Notes under the pieces: generated by a model
Database searches by the model: none
Told to the model about the DNA's origin: nothing
What the model saw: only the letters and a program-made list of their open reading frames with translations
In this document: one piece after another, positions 8,580-17,828 of the stretch
Layout: the number at the start of each line of letters is the position of its first letter
Numbering within the stretch: position 1 is the stretch's first letter
DNA from: Flavobacterium psychrophilum
GTDB lineage: Bacteria; Bacteroidota; Bacteroidia; Flavobacteriales; Flavobacteriaceae
Reading direction: 5' to 3'
Assembly: GCA_945860385.1 (NCBI GenBank)
Contig: CAMAQD010000015.1
Coordinates: forward strand, 33,419 to 97,418
DNA length: 64,000 nt
Made by a program: the position numbers and the translations under genes

Positions 8580-9407
8580 ATGAATGAAATTATTGCTTAT
8601 TTCGCTACAATTCCTTCCTCGCACAGAAGTTTAATCCTGGTGGGGGGAATTACTCTTTTTTGGTTAATCGAAAATGCTTTTCCTCTTTTTAGATTTAGTT
8701 ACAAAAAATGGCAACACGCAGGAATAAACTTTTTTATGACATTCACCACTATAGCCATCAATTTTACGTTAGCTTTTTTATTGTTAGCCACTTCCGATTG
8801 GACAATTGCCAATGATTTTGGAATTTTACAATGGTTACCAAAGATGCCTTTATGGCTTTATGCATTTATTGGTTTGATTTTATTAGATTTTATTGGAGCT
8901 TATTTGGTGCATTTAATTGAGCATAAAGTCCAATTTCTTTGGCGTTTTCACTTAATTCATCACACCGATACCTGGGTCGATACGACCTCTGGCAACAGGC
9001 ATCATCCGGGCGAAAGTGTCATCAGATTTACCTTTACCCTTTTGGGTGTTTTTATTGTAGGAAGTCCAATGTGGATGGTTTTTTTATACCAAACCATTTC
9101 GGTTGTTTCTACCCAATTTACTCATGCTAATATTGCTCTTCCCGAAAAATTAGACTCTTTTTTGAGCTATTTCATTGTTTCACCCAACATGCACAAAGTA
9201 CATCACCATTATAAACTGCCTTACACAGATAGTAATTACGGAAATATTTTTTCATTTTGGGATCGAATTTTTGGTACATTTATGTATCTCAAAAAAGAAG
9301 ATATCGTCTATGGAATCGATACTCATATGAATCCAGAAGAGCACAATCAGTTGAGTAATTTATTAAAAATCCCGTTCCTAGAAGCTCGTTCCCCAAAAAA
9401 CACCTAA
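8580..9407 (+). CDS. Sterol desaturase / fatty acid hydroxylase family protein
   Basis: A 275-aa membrane di-iron enzyme. The histidine clusters that bind the metals are visible: HLIEH, then HLIHHTD, then NRHHPGE, then HKVHHHY near residues 110-215, interspersed with four or five hydrophobic helices. The family hydroxylates or desaturates lipids and sterol-like substrates within the membrane; the substrate here is unknown. The start is placed at the ATG at 8580 because an in-frame TTG at 8559 lies inside the -7 promoter box. It is a single-gene unit. Confidence 0.88.
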   Translation: MNEIIAYFATIPSSHRSLILVGGITLFWLIENAFPLFRFSYKKWQHAGINFFMTFTTIAINFTLAFLLLATSDWTIANDFGILQWLPKMPLWLYAFIGLILLDFIGAYLVHLIEHKVQFLWRFHLIHHTDTWVDTTSGNRHHPGESVIRFTFTLLGVFIVGSPMWMVFLYQTISVVSTQFTHANIALPEKLDSFLSYFIVSPNMHKVHHHYKLPYTDSNYGNIFSFWDRIFGTFMYLKKEDIVYGIDTHMNPEEHNQLSNLLKIPFLEARSPKNT

Positions 9408-9532
9408 AAACAGTAAAAAAAATTGGCTTTAGATAAAAAGTAATTATTTTTTTTATTAATATTGGTCAATGATTTAAAAACAAATTTTTTATAAACTAAC
9501 TATTACAATAAAATTGAATTAATTTTCACCTA

Positions 9533-9811
9533 ATGAAGAAGAGTAACCGCACAGAATTAAATTGGGAACAAACAGAAAAACTTGTTACGTTCGCCTTAGA
9601 AGAAAGAAACCCATTTGAAATCATCAAAAAAGAATTTGGGTTGTCTGAAAAAGAGGTTCTTGAAATCATGAAAAAAAAGATGCCTGCAGAAAAATTTGAA
9701 ATGTGGAAAAAGAAAGCTTTAGCCAGTAAACCAAAACCAAAACCTGCAAAAATTGATGACTTTGACGAAGATTTAGATGGTAAATATTATATAAAAAATA
9801 AACTCGATTGA
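9533..9811 (+). CDS. TIGR03643 (DUF2805) family protein
   Basis: A 92-aa basic protein that opens with a compact helical domain: WEQTEKLVTFALEERNPFE, then EFGLSEKEVLEIMKKKMP and KFEMWKKKA, characteristic of the TIGR03643/DUF2805 family. The tail is rich in Lys-Pro and then acidic. The arrangement resembles a small helix-turn-helix, but DNA binding is only my inference. A second copy of the family lies at 43374-43652. The gene stands alone and is closed by a strong terminator. Confidence 0.85.
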   Translation: MKKSNRTELNWEQTEKLVTFALEERNPFEIIKKEFGLSEKEVLEIMKKKMPAEKFEMWKKKALASKPKPKPAKIDDFDEDLDGKYYIKNKLD

Positions 9812-9816
9812 TATAC

Positions 9817-9845
9817 ACTCCTGATTTTTCCAGGAGTTTTTTTTT
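9817..9845 (+). terminator. Rho-independent terminator
   Basis: ACTCCTG / CAGGAGT with a 7-base loop and nine T, just after the DUF2805 gene. Confidence 0.85.
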
Positions 9846-9926
9846 ATATAAAAACCATCATAAAACCCAATGTTACTGTAACATTTCTATTCTTTCAAAG
9901 TCCTATATCAAAAATCAAAACACAAA

Positions 9927-11786
9927 ATGAAAAAAATACTATTTGCGTTCGCATTTGCAACTGTTCTATGGAGTTGTAAAACAGCTAGTTCTTCAACAAC
10001 CGCTTCTGTAAAAGAAGAAATTCTGGTGAATATCGATCTAAATCAAATCAAGGATGACAAGGTTTTAGTAACTATCAAATCCCCAAAAATCAAAACAGAT
10101 GAAGTGATTTATTACGTTCCAAAAACTGTCCCGGGAACCTATTCGGAAGACAATTACGGGAGATATATCGAGGATGTAAAAGCTTTTGATAAAAAAGGAG
10201 ACGCATTGACTATAAAAAAATTAGATATGAATTCCTGGTCAATTTCTAATGCAAAAATGTTAGATAAAATCACTTATTTGGTAACCGATACCTATGACAT
10301 CGAGACAGGAAAAGGTTTTGGAAGTGACGAAATTTTTTCCCCATCTGGATCAAATATTGATGCTGGCAAAAACGTAATGCTCAACACGCATTGTTTTGTG
10401 GGTTATTTTTCAAATTATATGGCTGTTCCGTATAAATTAACAGTTTCTCACCCGGCGAATTTTTGGGGAGCAACTTCTATGACTGATCTGGACCCTACAA
10501 CAGCAAACGATTTGTTTGTAACATCACGTTATGCAGAACTAGTTGAAAATCCTATTATGTATGCAAAACCTGATTATACATCTTTCAAAGTGGATGATAT
10601 GGAAATCCAAATTGCTGTTTATTCTCCAACTGGAAAATTCACTGCTGAAAGTATTACGCCAGAGATGAAAACGATGATGACGGCGCAAAAAAAATTCTTA
10701 GGACCTGTAAATTCAACAAAAAAATATAGTGTTTTGTTGTATTTATCTACTATGAATAAAGACGCTCAAGGCTTCGGTGCATTGGAACACCCAACGGCTA
10801 CGACTGTAGTATTTCCTGAAATGATGCCAGAAGATGAATTGGCAAAAATGATGAAAGATGTAGTTTCTCACGAGTTTTTTCATATTGTGACGCCATTGAC
10901 CATTCATTCACAAGAGATTCAAAATTTTGATTATAATGCTCCAAAAATGTCGGAACATTTATGGATGTATGAAGGAGTGACAGAATATTTTGCCAATCTT
11001 TTTCAAATAAACCAAGGATTAATTGACGAAGATGAGTTTTATACCAGAATAGCTGAAAAAATTCAAAACGCTGCTAAACTCAATGATACAATGCCATTCA
11101 CAACTATGAGTAAGAATGTTTTTGTGGAACCGTACAAAACTCAATATTTGAATGTGTATGAAAAAGGCGCTTTGATTGGAATGTGTTTAGACATTATTAT
11201 TAGAGAAAATAGCAACGGCAAAAAAGGAATTTTGGATTTAATGCATAAATTATCGGTTGAATATGGCGTTTCAAAAGCGTTCAACGATGAGGAACTTTTT
11301 GCAAAAATCACTCAATTGACTTATCCTGAAGTTGGAGAATTCTTAAAAACATATATTGCAGGACCAACACCAATTCCCTACGAAACTTATTTAGCAAAAG
11401 TAGGAGTTACAAAAACCACTAAAAAAGCACCAACAAATGTTTTCTTAAAAGGTCAGGTTCCCTATATTACCGTAAATCAATCGACTAAAGAAATTATTAT
11501 TATTCCAAACATTGAATTGAATGATTTCTATACCAATCTTGGACTGAAAGGAGATGATATTTTGGTGTCAATCAACGATAAAAATTATAGTTTAGACAAT
11601 ATTTACGATATGATTTCGGACAGTGAGAAGTGGAAAGAAAACGACTCTATTGCAATTAAAATAAAACGTGCTGGCAAGGAACAAATCATAAAAGGAAAAG
11701 TAAAACTTCCTTATGAAGAAAAAGGTAGTTTTGAGGCAAAAGACACTACAAAATCAGCATTGAAAGAAGCTTGGCTAAAAGGCTAA
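9927..11786 (+). CDS. M61 (glycyl aminopeptidase) family metallopeptidase lipoprotein
   Basis: A 619-aa exported protease. A short signal ends in a lipobox-like LWSC, so it is probably lipid-anchored. After a beta-rich N-terminal domain, the zinc motif HEFFH is near residue 315 with the third ligand glutamate in MYEGVTEYFANL near 350, and a PDZ domain occupies roughly residues 500-600 (GDDILVSINDKNYS). This order (M61 N-domain, thermolysin-like catalytic domain, PDZ) is that of glycyl aminopeptidase relatives. It probably trims peptides in the periplasm. It is monocistronic, with a terminator downstream. Confidence 0.92.
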   Translation: MKKILFAFAFATVLWSCKTASSSTTASVKEEILVNIDLNQIKDDKVLVTIKSPKIKTDEVIYYVPKTVPGTYSEDNYGRYIEDVKAFDKKGDALTIKKLDMNSWSISNAKMLDKITYLVTDTYDIETGKGFGSDEIFSPSGSNIDAGKNVMLNTHCFVGYFSNYMAVPYKLTVSHPANFWGATSMTDLDPTTANDLFVTSRYAELVENPIMYAKPDYTSFKVDDMEIQIAVYSPTGKFTAESITPEMKTMMTAQKKFLGPVNSTKKYSVLLYLSTMNKDAQGFGALEHPTATTVVFPEMMPEDELAKMMKDVVSHEFFHIVTPLTIHSQEIQNFDYNAPKMSEHLWMYEGVTEYFANLFQINQGLIDEDEFYTRIAEKIQNAAKLNDTMPFTTMSKNVFVEPYKTQYLNVYEKGALIGMCLDIIIRENSNGKKGILDLMHKLSVEYGVSKAFNDEELFAKITQLTYPEVGEFLKTYIAGPTPIPYETYLAKVGVTKTTKKAPTNVFLKGQVPYITVNQSTKEIIIIPNIELNDFYTNLGLKGDDILVSINDKNYSLDNIYDMISDSEKWKENDSIAIKIKRAGKEQIIKGKVKLPYEEKGSFEAKDTTKSALKEAWLKG

Positions 11787-11804
11787 ACAAATAATATCTT
11801 CTAG

Positions 11805-11834
11805 AAAACCAATTGAAATAGATTGGTTTTTTTT
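11805..11834 (+). terminator. Rho-independent terminator
   Basis: AAAACCAAT / ATTGGTTTT with an 8-base loop and a T-run, after the M61 peptidase gene. Confidence 0.85.
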
Positions 11835-11907
11835 ATGAAATTCCGTTAACATAATAGCAAATATTTCCCGCAATTTGCTTTATTTTGCAAAAAACAAAAA
11901 ACCAACA

Positions 11908-12615
11908 ATGAAAAAATCTATCGTTTTAATCTTTACAATTTTACTAGTAGCTTCTTGTAGCAAAGAAGTATCTAAAACCAATCTGCATTTGACCGGAAAC
12001 ATCAAAGGGTTAAAAAACGGAACTTTATATATTCAAAGAGTAGTCGATACTAATCTTGTAGCACTTGATACCATTATTATTGATGGAAATTCAAAATTTG
12101 AAACCGATATCGATTTGAAATCAGCCGAGATGCTATATTTATTTTTAGACAGAGGTGTAACTAATTCACTGGACAATAACATCTTGTTTTTTGCCGAGCC
12201 AGGAACTATAAATATTGAAACGAATTTAGATTCCTATATCTCGAGCGCAAAAATATCTGGGTCAAAAAATCATGAAAAATATCAAGAATATCAAAAAATA
12301 AACGCCCGTTTCAGAGATGAAAATCTTGATATGATTCAACAAAAATTCCTTGCACTAAAAAATGGTAATGGAAAAGTTGTAGATAGTTTAAACACAAGAC
12401 AAGACAACAATACTAAACGAAAATACTTATTTGCTACTAATTTCGCTATCAATAACGGAGACTACGAAGTTTCACCTTATATCGCGTTATCCGATATTTA
12501 CGATATCAATATCAAATATTTAGACACCATCCAAAAATCGATGACACCAAAAGTGGCACAGTCACTTTATGGCAAAAAGTTAACCGAATATGTTACCAAA
12601 ATTAAAAAGGAATAA
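11908..12615 (+). CDS. DUF4369 domain lipoprotein
   Basis: A 235-aa secreted lipoprotein. The start at 11908 (MKKSIVLIF) gives a clean signal with lipobox VASC at residues 15-18; the longer frame from a TTG at 11875 would add 11 polar residues and break it. The region after the Cys (LTGNIKGLKNGTLYIQR and later FETDIDLK, FFAEPGTINIE) follows the DUF4369 beta-domain often seen in front of thioredoxin-like domains in Bacteroidota. No CxxC thioredoxin domain follows here, so this is the stand-alone form. Function unknown. Confidence 0.8.
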   Translation: MKKSIVLIFTILLVASCSKEVSKTNLHLTGNIKGLKNGTLYIQRVVDTNLVALDTIIIDGNSKFETDIDLKSAEMLYLFLDRGVTNSLDNNILFFAEPGTINIETNLDSYISSAKISGSKNHEKYQEYQKINARFRDENLDMIQQKFLALKNGNGKVVDSLNTRQDNNTKRKYLFATNFAINNGDYEVSPYIALSDIYDINIKYLDTIQKSMTPKVAQSLYGKKLTEYVTKIKKE

Positions 12616-12635
12616 TAACTATATTTCTTTAAAGC

Positions 12636-12671
12636 AAAAACCCTGTCATTTTCAATAATGACAGGGTTTTT
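12636..12671. terminator. Bidirectional terminator
   Basis: AAAAACCCTGTCATT / AATGACAGGGTTTTT, a perfect 15-bp stem with a 6-base loop, sits between two convergent genes and has A and T flanks that serve both strands. Confidence 0.9.
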
Positions 12672-12686
12672 ACTTTAAAAAAGGGT

Positions 12687-13157
12687 CTAATTTATTCCGA
12701 CGGTCAATGCAACAATTAGAAAGCCTAATAAAATTAAAACATAAAAACTCAGAATAATTAAGGTCATCATTCCGATGTATTTATAATGTGATTTCAAATA
12801 CTCAAATGAATTTGCTAGTGTTTCAGGATCATTATTTCTTAAAGCTAACTTAAGTTTTGATGAAAATTTATTCAAATAATAAATAGGAAAGAAATAAAGT
12901 GTAGCAATTAACAAGTAAACTACAGTAATCATAATTCCAAATGCGGAACCAAATTTCCCCACTATTTCTCCCGGCATCGTACTACCAATTGTAGTAAAAA
13001 TTGCTCCCGCAAAAATTGCTGCTACAATGATAAATCCAATTCCTAAATACCCAAGAATCGATAAAAAATAGGCCCATTTAGCAGCTTCTTTAAGAAACCT
13101 TTTAGCCGCTTCATTCAAATGCAACTCAAAATCTTCAATTTCAGAATATACTTCCAT
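12687..13157 (-). CDS. DUF5362-like membrane protein
   Basis: A 156-aa protein from the ATG at 13157 (MEVYSEIEDFELHLNEA). A longer in-frame extension to 13244 has no family-like residues and is probably untranslated. A soluble helical N-terminus (residues 1-25) is followed by three to four membrane helices: LGYLGIGFIIVAAIFAGAIF, FGIMITVVYLLIATLYFFPIY and a C-terminal ILSFYVLILLGFLIVALTV. The layout resembles the DUF5362 family of Bacteroidota. Function unknown. It converges on the DUF4369 gene with a shared terminator. Confidence 0.65.
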   Translation of the reverse strand: MEVYSEIEDFELHLNEAAKRFLKEAAKWAYFLSILGYLGIGFIIVAAIFAGAIFTTIGSTMPGEIVGKFGSAFGIMITVVYLLIATLYFFPIYYLNKFSSKLKLALRNNDPETLANSFEYLKSHYKYIGMMTLIILSFYVLILLGFLIVALTVGIN

Positions 13158-13273
13158 AGTGTTAATTTTTTTGTTAGCTACCAAATTAAATAAAAATTTG
13201 CAATACAAATCTATCAAAAAAAAATACCTAAAACAAAAAACCACCTAACAAAAGTTAGATGGTTTTACTAAAG

Positions 13274-13347
13274 AGCCGGCGGAGGGACTCGAACCCACGA
13301 CCTGCTGATTACAAATCAGCTGCTCTAGCCAACTGAGCTACGCTGGC
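13274..13347 (-). tRNA. tRNA-Thr (anticodon TGT)
   Basis: 74 nt on the minus strand. Acceptor arms GCCAGCG / CGCCGGC with discriminator T (one G-U-type pair), D arm GTAGCTCAGTTGGC, anticodon stem CTGAT / ATCAG around loop TTTGTAA (anticodon TGT, Thr), and T arm GTGGGTTCGAGTCCC. CCA is not encoded. Confidence 0.96.
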
Positions 13348-13421
13348 GACTCATTACGGATGCAAATATAAGTCTGAATTTTAATTTTCCAAAAAAAATC
13401 AAACCTTTTTATTGACTTTTT

Positions 13422-13691
13422 TTACTGTAATTCGTTGATTTTAGCAATCAATTGATTTGCAGTTTGTTCCAATTCAACATTGATTTGTTTGAAATGGGCT
13501 TTTTTGTTTTCAACATTCTTCGCATTTACTTTAGTAATTAAAGTATCAAAAGCAGCGATTGCCTCGTCAATCAAAGCATTAGATTCAGTTGTTGGTTTTC
13601 CAGTAGTAGAAATTTCAAACAAGTAAACTGCTTCAATAATATCTCCTAAAACGTAGTTGATGTCTTTTTTTAAATTCTTAACGTTTGCCAT
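13422..13691 (-). CDS. Conserved small helical protein of unknown function
   Basis: An 89-aa protein starting at the ATG at 13691 (MANVKNLKKDINYVLGDI). The upstream in-frame ATG at 13721 would add ten basic residues and is less likely. The sequence is soluble, predicted almost all-helical, and ends in a coiled-coil-like stretch (VELEQTANQLIAKINELQ). It has no membrane segment or signal. I recognise it only as a type of small protein common in Flavobacteriaceae; no function can be assigned. Confidence 0.7.
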   Translation of the reverse strand: MANVKNLKKDINYVLGDIIEAVYLFEISTTGKPTTESNALIDEAIAAFDTLITKVNAKNVENKKAHFKQINVELEQTANQLIAKINELQ

Positions 13692-13844
13692 TTTATTTTT
13701 AATTTTAATTTGCGATTGCAAAAGTACACATAATCTTTCTATTACCGACTATGAAATCGCCACTAAGAACAAGTTTGTTGCTAACAAACACCAATAAGTG
13801 CGAAGGCGATACCATAAATGACCTTTAAAAATCGAAATTTACAT

Positions 13845-14807
13845 TTATGAAATATAAATTTCTAAAAGTGACCCTTTTCCGCTAATAACAAAAGTCTTCA
13901 AAACTGCTGGAATTAAAACCGTATCTCCTTTTATATATTTAAATTTGACACCTTCATATTCCAATTCGAAATCACCTTCGACACACATATATACTGTGAA
14001 GGAATCTCCCGTTTTATTTACTGCTACTTCACCATCTAATGGAATAAAATTAGTCGTAAAATAAGGACAATCCACCATAGAATTCGATAGATTTAGTTCT
14101 TTGTTATACTTTTTAGAAGTATCAATTTTATTGTAATTGATAGCATCCAAAGCTAGATCGACGTGCAATTCTCTTTCATTTCCTGCCGCATCCACCCTGT
14201 CAAAATCATACAAACGATACGTTATATCCGAAGTTTGTTGTATTTCTGCAATTACCAATCCAGCTCCGATGGCGTGAACGGTGCCCGTTTCAAGAAAGAA
14301 AACATCGCCTACTTCCACTTTTACATTATCCAGAATAGAAAGCAAAGTTTTGTTTTTCAGGTTTTCTACATATTCAGCAGCATTCGAATCTTCTTTGAAA
14401 CCCACAATCAATTTAGAATCTGTATCGGCTTGCAGTACGTACCACATTTCGGTTTTTCCAAAAGAATTATGACGTTTTTTAGCCAGTTCATCATTGGGAT
14501 GCACTTGTATTGATAAATCTTCTCGAGCATCAAGATATTTGAAAAGCAATGGAAATTGTTTTCCGAATTTTTGATAAACCTCAGTTCCTAAAAGTTCTTC
14601 AGGATTGGAATCAATTAAATCGTTTAGTGATTTTCCTGCCAATTCTCCATTAGCAACGACACTCACATCGCCTTCAACAGTCGATATTTCCCAACTTTCA
14701 CCAGTAATTTTTGAGGTAATAGGTTTGTTAAGAATCGTCTTTAGTTTTTCTCCTCCCCAAATTCTTTCTTTCAGAATAGGTTCAAATTGTAAAGGATATA
14801 ATTTCAT
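13845..14807 (-). CDS. manA: Mannose-6-phosphate isomerase, class I
   Basis: A 320-aa cupin enzyme that interconverts mannose-6-phosphate and fructose-6-phosphate, feeding GDP-mannose and surface glycans. Zinc-site motifs are present: SIQVHPND near residue 100, GKTEMWYVL near 118, and TVHAIGAGLVIAEIQQTSDITYRLYDFDR near 175-205 (given as separate known pieces). The opening LQFEPILKERIWGG is typical of the short bacterial ManA form. It is the last gene of the minus-strand operon idi-queD-bcp-manA, 45 bases after bcp. Confidence 0.94.
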   Translation of the reverse strand: MKLYPLQFEPILKERIWGGEKLKTILNKPITSKITGESWEISTVEGDVSVVANGELAGKSLNDLIDSNPEELLGTEVYQKFGKQFPLLFKYLDAREDLSIQVHPNDELAKKRHNSFGKTEMWYVLQADTDSKLIVGFKEDSNAAEYVENLKNKTLLSILDNVKVEVGDVFFLETGTVHAIGAGLVIAEIQQTSDITYRLYDFDRVDAAGNERELHVDLALDAINYNKIDTSKKYNKELNLSNSMVDCPYFTTNFIPLDGEVAVNKTGDSFTVYMCVEGDFELEYEGVKFKYIKGDTVLIPAVLKTFVISGKGSLLEIYIS

Positions 14808-14852
14808 TTGTATATTTTTATCTAATTTAAGTCCCTAGCTTCTAAGCTATTT

Positions 14853-15320
14853 TTACTCTTTTTTCGATGCTATTTTTTTTATAATTTTTAATGCTCGCGG
14901 AATATGACTTGTGGCCATTACACTATCAAAAATCAATTGAATGACTCCAGAATTGTCCGCAACATAAGTAACTCTACCCGGAAGGAATCCAAACAAACTG
15001 GTCTTCACCCCAAAGAGATTCCTGAGTTTTTTATCTTGGTCCGAAAGCAATAGAAAAGGCAATTTATATCGCTTGGCAAATTTTTCGTGCGATTGTACAC
15101 TATCACTACTGATGCCAATAACTTCGGCTCCCAAATCTTTGAAATCTTCGTATTGGTCCCGAAAACTACAAGCTTGCGCGGTACAACCTGGCGTGTTATC
15201 TTTGGGATAAAAATAAAAAACAACTGGCTTAATTCCAATAACAGAAGAACTCACAAAATCGTTTCCATTACTATCTTTTGCTGAAAAATTCGGGATTTTA
15301 TCTCCTACTTGTAATGCCAT
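14853..15320 (-). CDS. bcp: Thioredoxin-dependent thiol peroxidase (BCP/PrxQ)
   Basis: A 155-aa peroxiredoxin. The peroxidatic Cys is in KDNTPGCTAQACSF near residue 45, and a second Cys five residues later is the PrxQ-type resolving Cys. FRDQ and GISSDSVQSHEKFA follow as in bacterioferritin comigratory proteins. It reduces hydroperoxides with thioredoxin in the cytoplasm. Its start overlaps the queD stop by one base (TAATG), so the two are translationally coupled. Confidence 0.95.
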   Translation of the reverse strand: MALQVGDKIPNFSAKDSNGNDFVSSSVIGIKPVVFYFYPKDNTPGCTAQACSFRDQYEDFKDLGAEVIGISSDSVQSHEKFAKRYKLPFLLLSDQDKKLRNLFGVKTSLFGFLPGRVTYVADNSGVIQLIFDSVMATSHIPRALKIIKKIASKKE

Positions 15321-15730
15321 TATTCTCCTCTATAAGTTACAAAATTTCGCGGTGTTTCATATAGAACCACTTCCAAATCCATTTCGGATTTTATCTTTAT
15401 TCTTAATTTGTTCCAAATTACAACCACAATATTTTCGGCTGTAGGATTCAGATTTTCGAATTCTGGTACATCCAAATTCAGATTTTTATGGTCGAAAGGT
15501 TTTTCGACTTCTTCCAATATTAAATCGCTTAACACCTTAACATCTATTACGTAGCCTGTTTCGGGATCTATTTCGCCAGTTACACTAACAATCAATTCGT
15601 AGTTGTGTCCGTGAAAATTAGGATTATTGCATTTGCCAAAAACAGCATCGTTTTGCTCGAAAGTCCAATCTTTTCGATACAATCGATGCGCTGCGTTAAA
15701 GTGGGCTTTTCTTGAAATAGTGACTCTCAT
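15320..15730 (-). CDS. queD: 6-carboxytetrahydropterin synthase (QueD/PTPS family)
   Basis: A 136-aa enzyme of queuosine biosynthesis that converts dihydroneopterin triphosphate to 6-carboxytetrahydropterin. The zinc ligands are the His in FNAAHRLY (near 15) and the HGHNYE pair (near 42). The catalytic Asp-His pair is in EKPFDHKNLN (near 78) and the substrate Glu in the late VVLYETPRN segment. Its length matches the family. It lies 23 bases after idi and overlaps bcp by one base. Confidence 0.93.
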   Translation of the reverse strand: MRVTISRKAHFNAAHRLYRKDWTFEQNDAVFGKCNNPNFHGHNYELIVSVTGEIDPETGYVIDVKVLSDLILEEVEKPFDHKNLNLDVPEFENLNPTAENIVVVIWNKLRIKIKSEMDLEVVLYETPRNFVTYRGE

Positions 15731-15753
15731 TAGGAAGTTATTGGTTAGGATTC

Positions 15754-16281
15754 TTAAATCTTATGTTCTTCTAAAAAATGATAAAACTCATCGAATATAA
15801 TTTTGAACCAAACGGTGTAAATTTCAGGGTGCATCTGAATGTCTTTCGCTACATCCTCAATGCTCATCCATTTCCAACTTTCCACTTCCTCGGGATTTAT
15901 TTTTGGCTCGCCACTGTAATAACCAATCATCACGTGATCGAGTTCGTGTTCTGTCAATCCATTATCGAATGGTGCTTTGTAAATGAAATGAAACAATTCT
16001 TTCAAACCCGTTTCGAAACCCATTTCTTCAAACAATCTGCGACTTCCGGCCTGAATATTGGTTTCGCCATCGCGTTGATGACTGCAACATGTATTCGTCC
16101 ACAACAACGGCGAATGGTATTTTTGACTGGCGCGTTGCTGTAGCATTATTTCGTTTTTATCGTTCAACACAAAAACAGAAAACGCTCGATGCAAAACTGC
16201 TTTTTGGTGCGCTTCCATTTTAGGCATCAACCCTATTTGTTCGTCATTATGATTGACTAATATTACATTCTCTTCTTCCAT
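15754..16281 (-). CDS. idi: Isopentenyl-diphosphate delta-isomerase, type I
   Basis: A 175-aa Nudix-fold enzyme (start chosen at 16281, MEEENVILVN; an in-frame ATG at 16296 adds five residues). It interconverts IPP and DMAPP for isoprenoids, carotenoids and quinones. Active-site residues are in LLWTNTCCSHQ (Cys and His near 68) and the Nudix-like AGSRRLFEEMGFE (near 85). The metal-binding Glu pair lies in LTEHELDH near 115. It is first in the idi-queD-bcp-manA operon. The plus-strand upstream region holds no divergent gene until 16543. Confidence 0.94.
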   Translation of the reverse strand: MEEENVILVNHNDEQIGLMPKMEAHQKAVLHRAFSVFVLNDKNEIMLQQRASQKYHSPLLWTNTCCSHQRDGETNIQAGSRRLFEEMGFETGLKELFHFIYKAPFDNGLTEHELDHVMIGYYSGEPKINPEEVESWKWMSIEDVAKDIQMHPEIYTVWFKIIFDEFYHFLEEHKI

Positions 16282-16515
16282 AGTCTTATTTAACACGTCA
16301 AAAATACAAAAAAAGAAATGGATTATTGGCCTCAGAAAAGTTTGTGAAAAGTTTAACGAGCGTTTAATAACTGAAAAGATTAATTTTATGGTCTTAAAAA
16401 TAGTGACAAATCGTTTAGCTTTTTTTAATTTTTGTCATAGAAGCACAACGTTAAAATTTACTTAATTAATAATTGATTTGTAAACTAAATGACAATTTCA
16501 TCTAAAAGTCAATAC

Positions 16516-16523
16516 TACTTTTG
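16516..16523 (+). promoter_or_regulatory. Putative -7 box for msrBA
   Basis: TACTTTTG, a TAnnTTTG match, 19 bases before the ATG at 16543. No convincing -33 TTG. Confidence 0.45.
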
Positions 16524-16542
16524 AAAAATAAAAAAGTAAATT

Positions 16543-17667
16543 ATGAAAATTATGAAAACAAAAAATCCATTTCGAATCCTGCTATTCTTGATTCCTTTAT
16601 TTATGCTGCAAGCCTGTGGCCAAACTGTAAACAATAAAAACAATTCTCAAACCACTTCAAATATGGAAAATTCAATCAACAAACCCGGAAATCCTTATTA
16701 TTCCAATACCGATACAACAAAGCTAAAAGTCACTGATGCCGAATGGAAAAAAGTGCTTTCCGCAGATTTATATGCCGTTTCCAGAAATGCCGATACCGAA
16801 AGGGCTTTTACAGGAAAACTTTGGGATTCTGATGCAAAAGGCACTTATTATTGTGCCGCTTGTGGTAATAAATTGTTTCGATCCGACCAGAAATTTGCCA
16901 GTAGCTGTGGTTGGCCTAGTTTTTTTGAACAAGAAAACAAAAACAGCGTAATTTACAAAGAAGACAATTCTTATGGAATGAAAAGAATTGAAGCCCTTTG
17001 CGGCCGATGCGACGGGCATTTAGGGCATCTTTTTGATGATGGACCTAAGCCAACAGGCAAAAGATATTGTATGAACTCTATTGCATTGGATTTTGTTCCA
17101 GACCAAGTGATTTCAGATAATAAATCCAATAATAAATTGGAAACCATAACACTTGGCGGCGGTTGCTACTGGTGTGTCGAAGCCGTTTACGACAATTTAA
17201 AAGGCGTACAATCGGTAGTTTCAGGATTTACCGGAGGAAAAAATCCCAACCCTACTTATGAAGAAGTTTGCACCGGAAGAACCGGTCACGCTGAAGTGGT
17301 GCAAATCACGTATGACAATACCATCACCAATCTCGACGAAATTTTCAAGGTTTTCTTCACCGTTCATGACCCAACAACTTTAAACCGTCAAGGTGCCGAT
17401 GTTGGGACACAATACCGTAGTGTGATTTTTTATGCCAACGAAGAACAAAAAAAAGCAGCTCATTCTATTATTGATCAATTGAATTCCGAAAAAGTGTATA
17501 GCAATCCAATTGTAACCACTTTGGAACCTTTAACCCAATTTTATAAAGCCGAGGATTACCATCAGAATTATTACCAAAACAATAAAAACCAACCGTATTG
17601 TGAAATGGTAATTCAGCCGAAAATCGAGAAATTCGAAAAAGTTTTTAAAGACCGATTGAAGAAATAA
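16543..17667 (+). CDS. msrBA: Bifunctional methionine sulfoxide reductase MsrB-MsrA, lipoprotein
   Basis: A 374-aa fusion of both methionine sulfoxide reductases in B-then-A order. A signal ends in lipobox LQAC near residue 25, so it is an envelope lipoprotein. The MsrB domain (about 55-185) has two zinc CxxC pairs (CAACG near 104, CGRC near 153) and the catalytic Cys in RYCMNS near 176. The MsrA domain (about 200-355) has GGGCYWCVE near 206 as catalytic motif and GHAEVVQITYD. It repairs R- and S-oxidised methionines in periplasmic proteins. It is monocistronic with its own terminator. Confidence 0.95.
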   Translation: MKIMKTKNPFRILLFLIPLFMLQACGQTVNNKNNSQTTSNMENSINKPGNPYYSNTDTTKLKVTDAEWKKVLSADLYAVSRNADTERAFTGKLWDSDAKGTYYCAACGNKLFRSDQKFASSCGWPSFFEQENKNSVIYKEDNSYGMKRIEALCGRCDGHLGHLFDDGPKPTGKRYCMNSIALDFVPDQVISDNKSNNKLETITLGGGCYWCVEAVYDNLKGVQSVVSGFTGGKNPNPTYEEVCTGRTGHAEVVQITYDNTITNLDEIFKVFFTVHDPTTLNRQGADVGTQYRSVIFYANEEQKKAAHSIIDQLNSEKVYSNPIVTTLEPLTQFYKAEDYHQNYYQNNKNQPYCEMVIQPKIEKFEKVFKDRLKK

Positions 17668-17683
17668 TCCTAAAATAGATTAG

Positions 17684-17712
17684 AAAACCGGAAAGAAATT
17701 TTCGGTTTTTTT
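17684..17712 (+). terminator. Rho-independent terminator
   Basis: AAAACCGGAAA / TTTTCGGTTTT (one G-T pair) with a 4-base loop and a T-run, after msrBA. Confidence 0.85.
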
Positions 17713-17828
17713 ATTGATTGTAGTTTTGAAAATTTATTAGTACTTTTATTCAGAGCATTAGTAATAAATACGTGATATTTATTATATTTGATGTTAGAGT
17801 GATAATGTTGTAAACGTTCATTTTTTTC

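Noticed and set aside
13158..13244. N-terminal extension of the DUF5362-like protein
   Set aside because: The 29 added residues are unlike the family and lie in an AT-rich leader.
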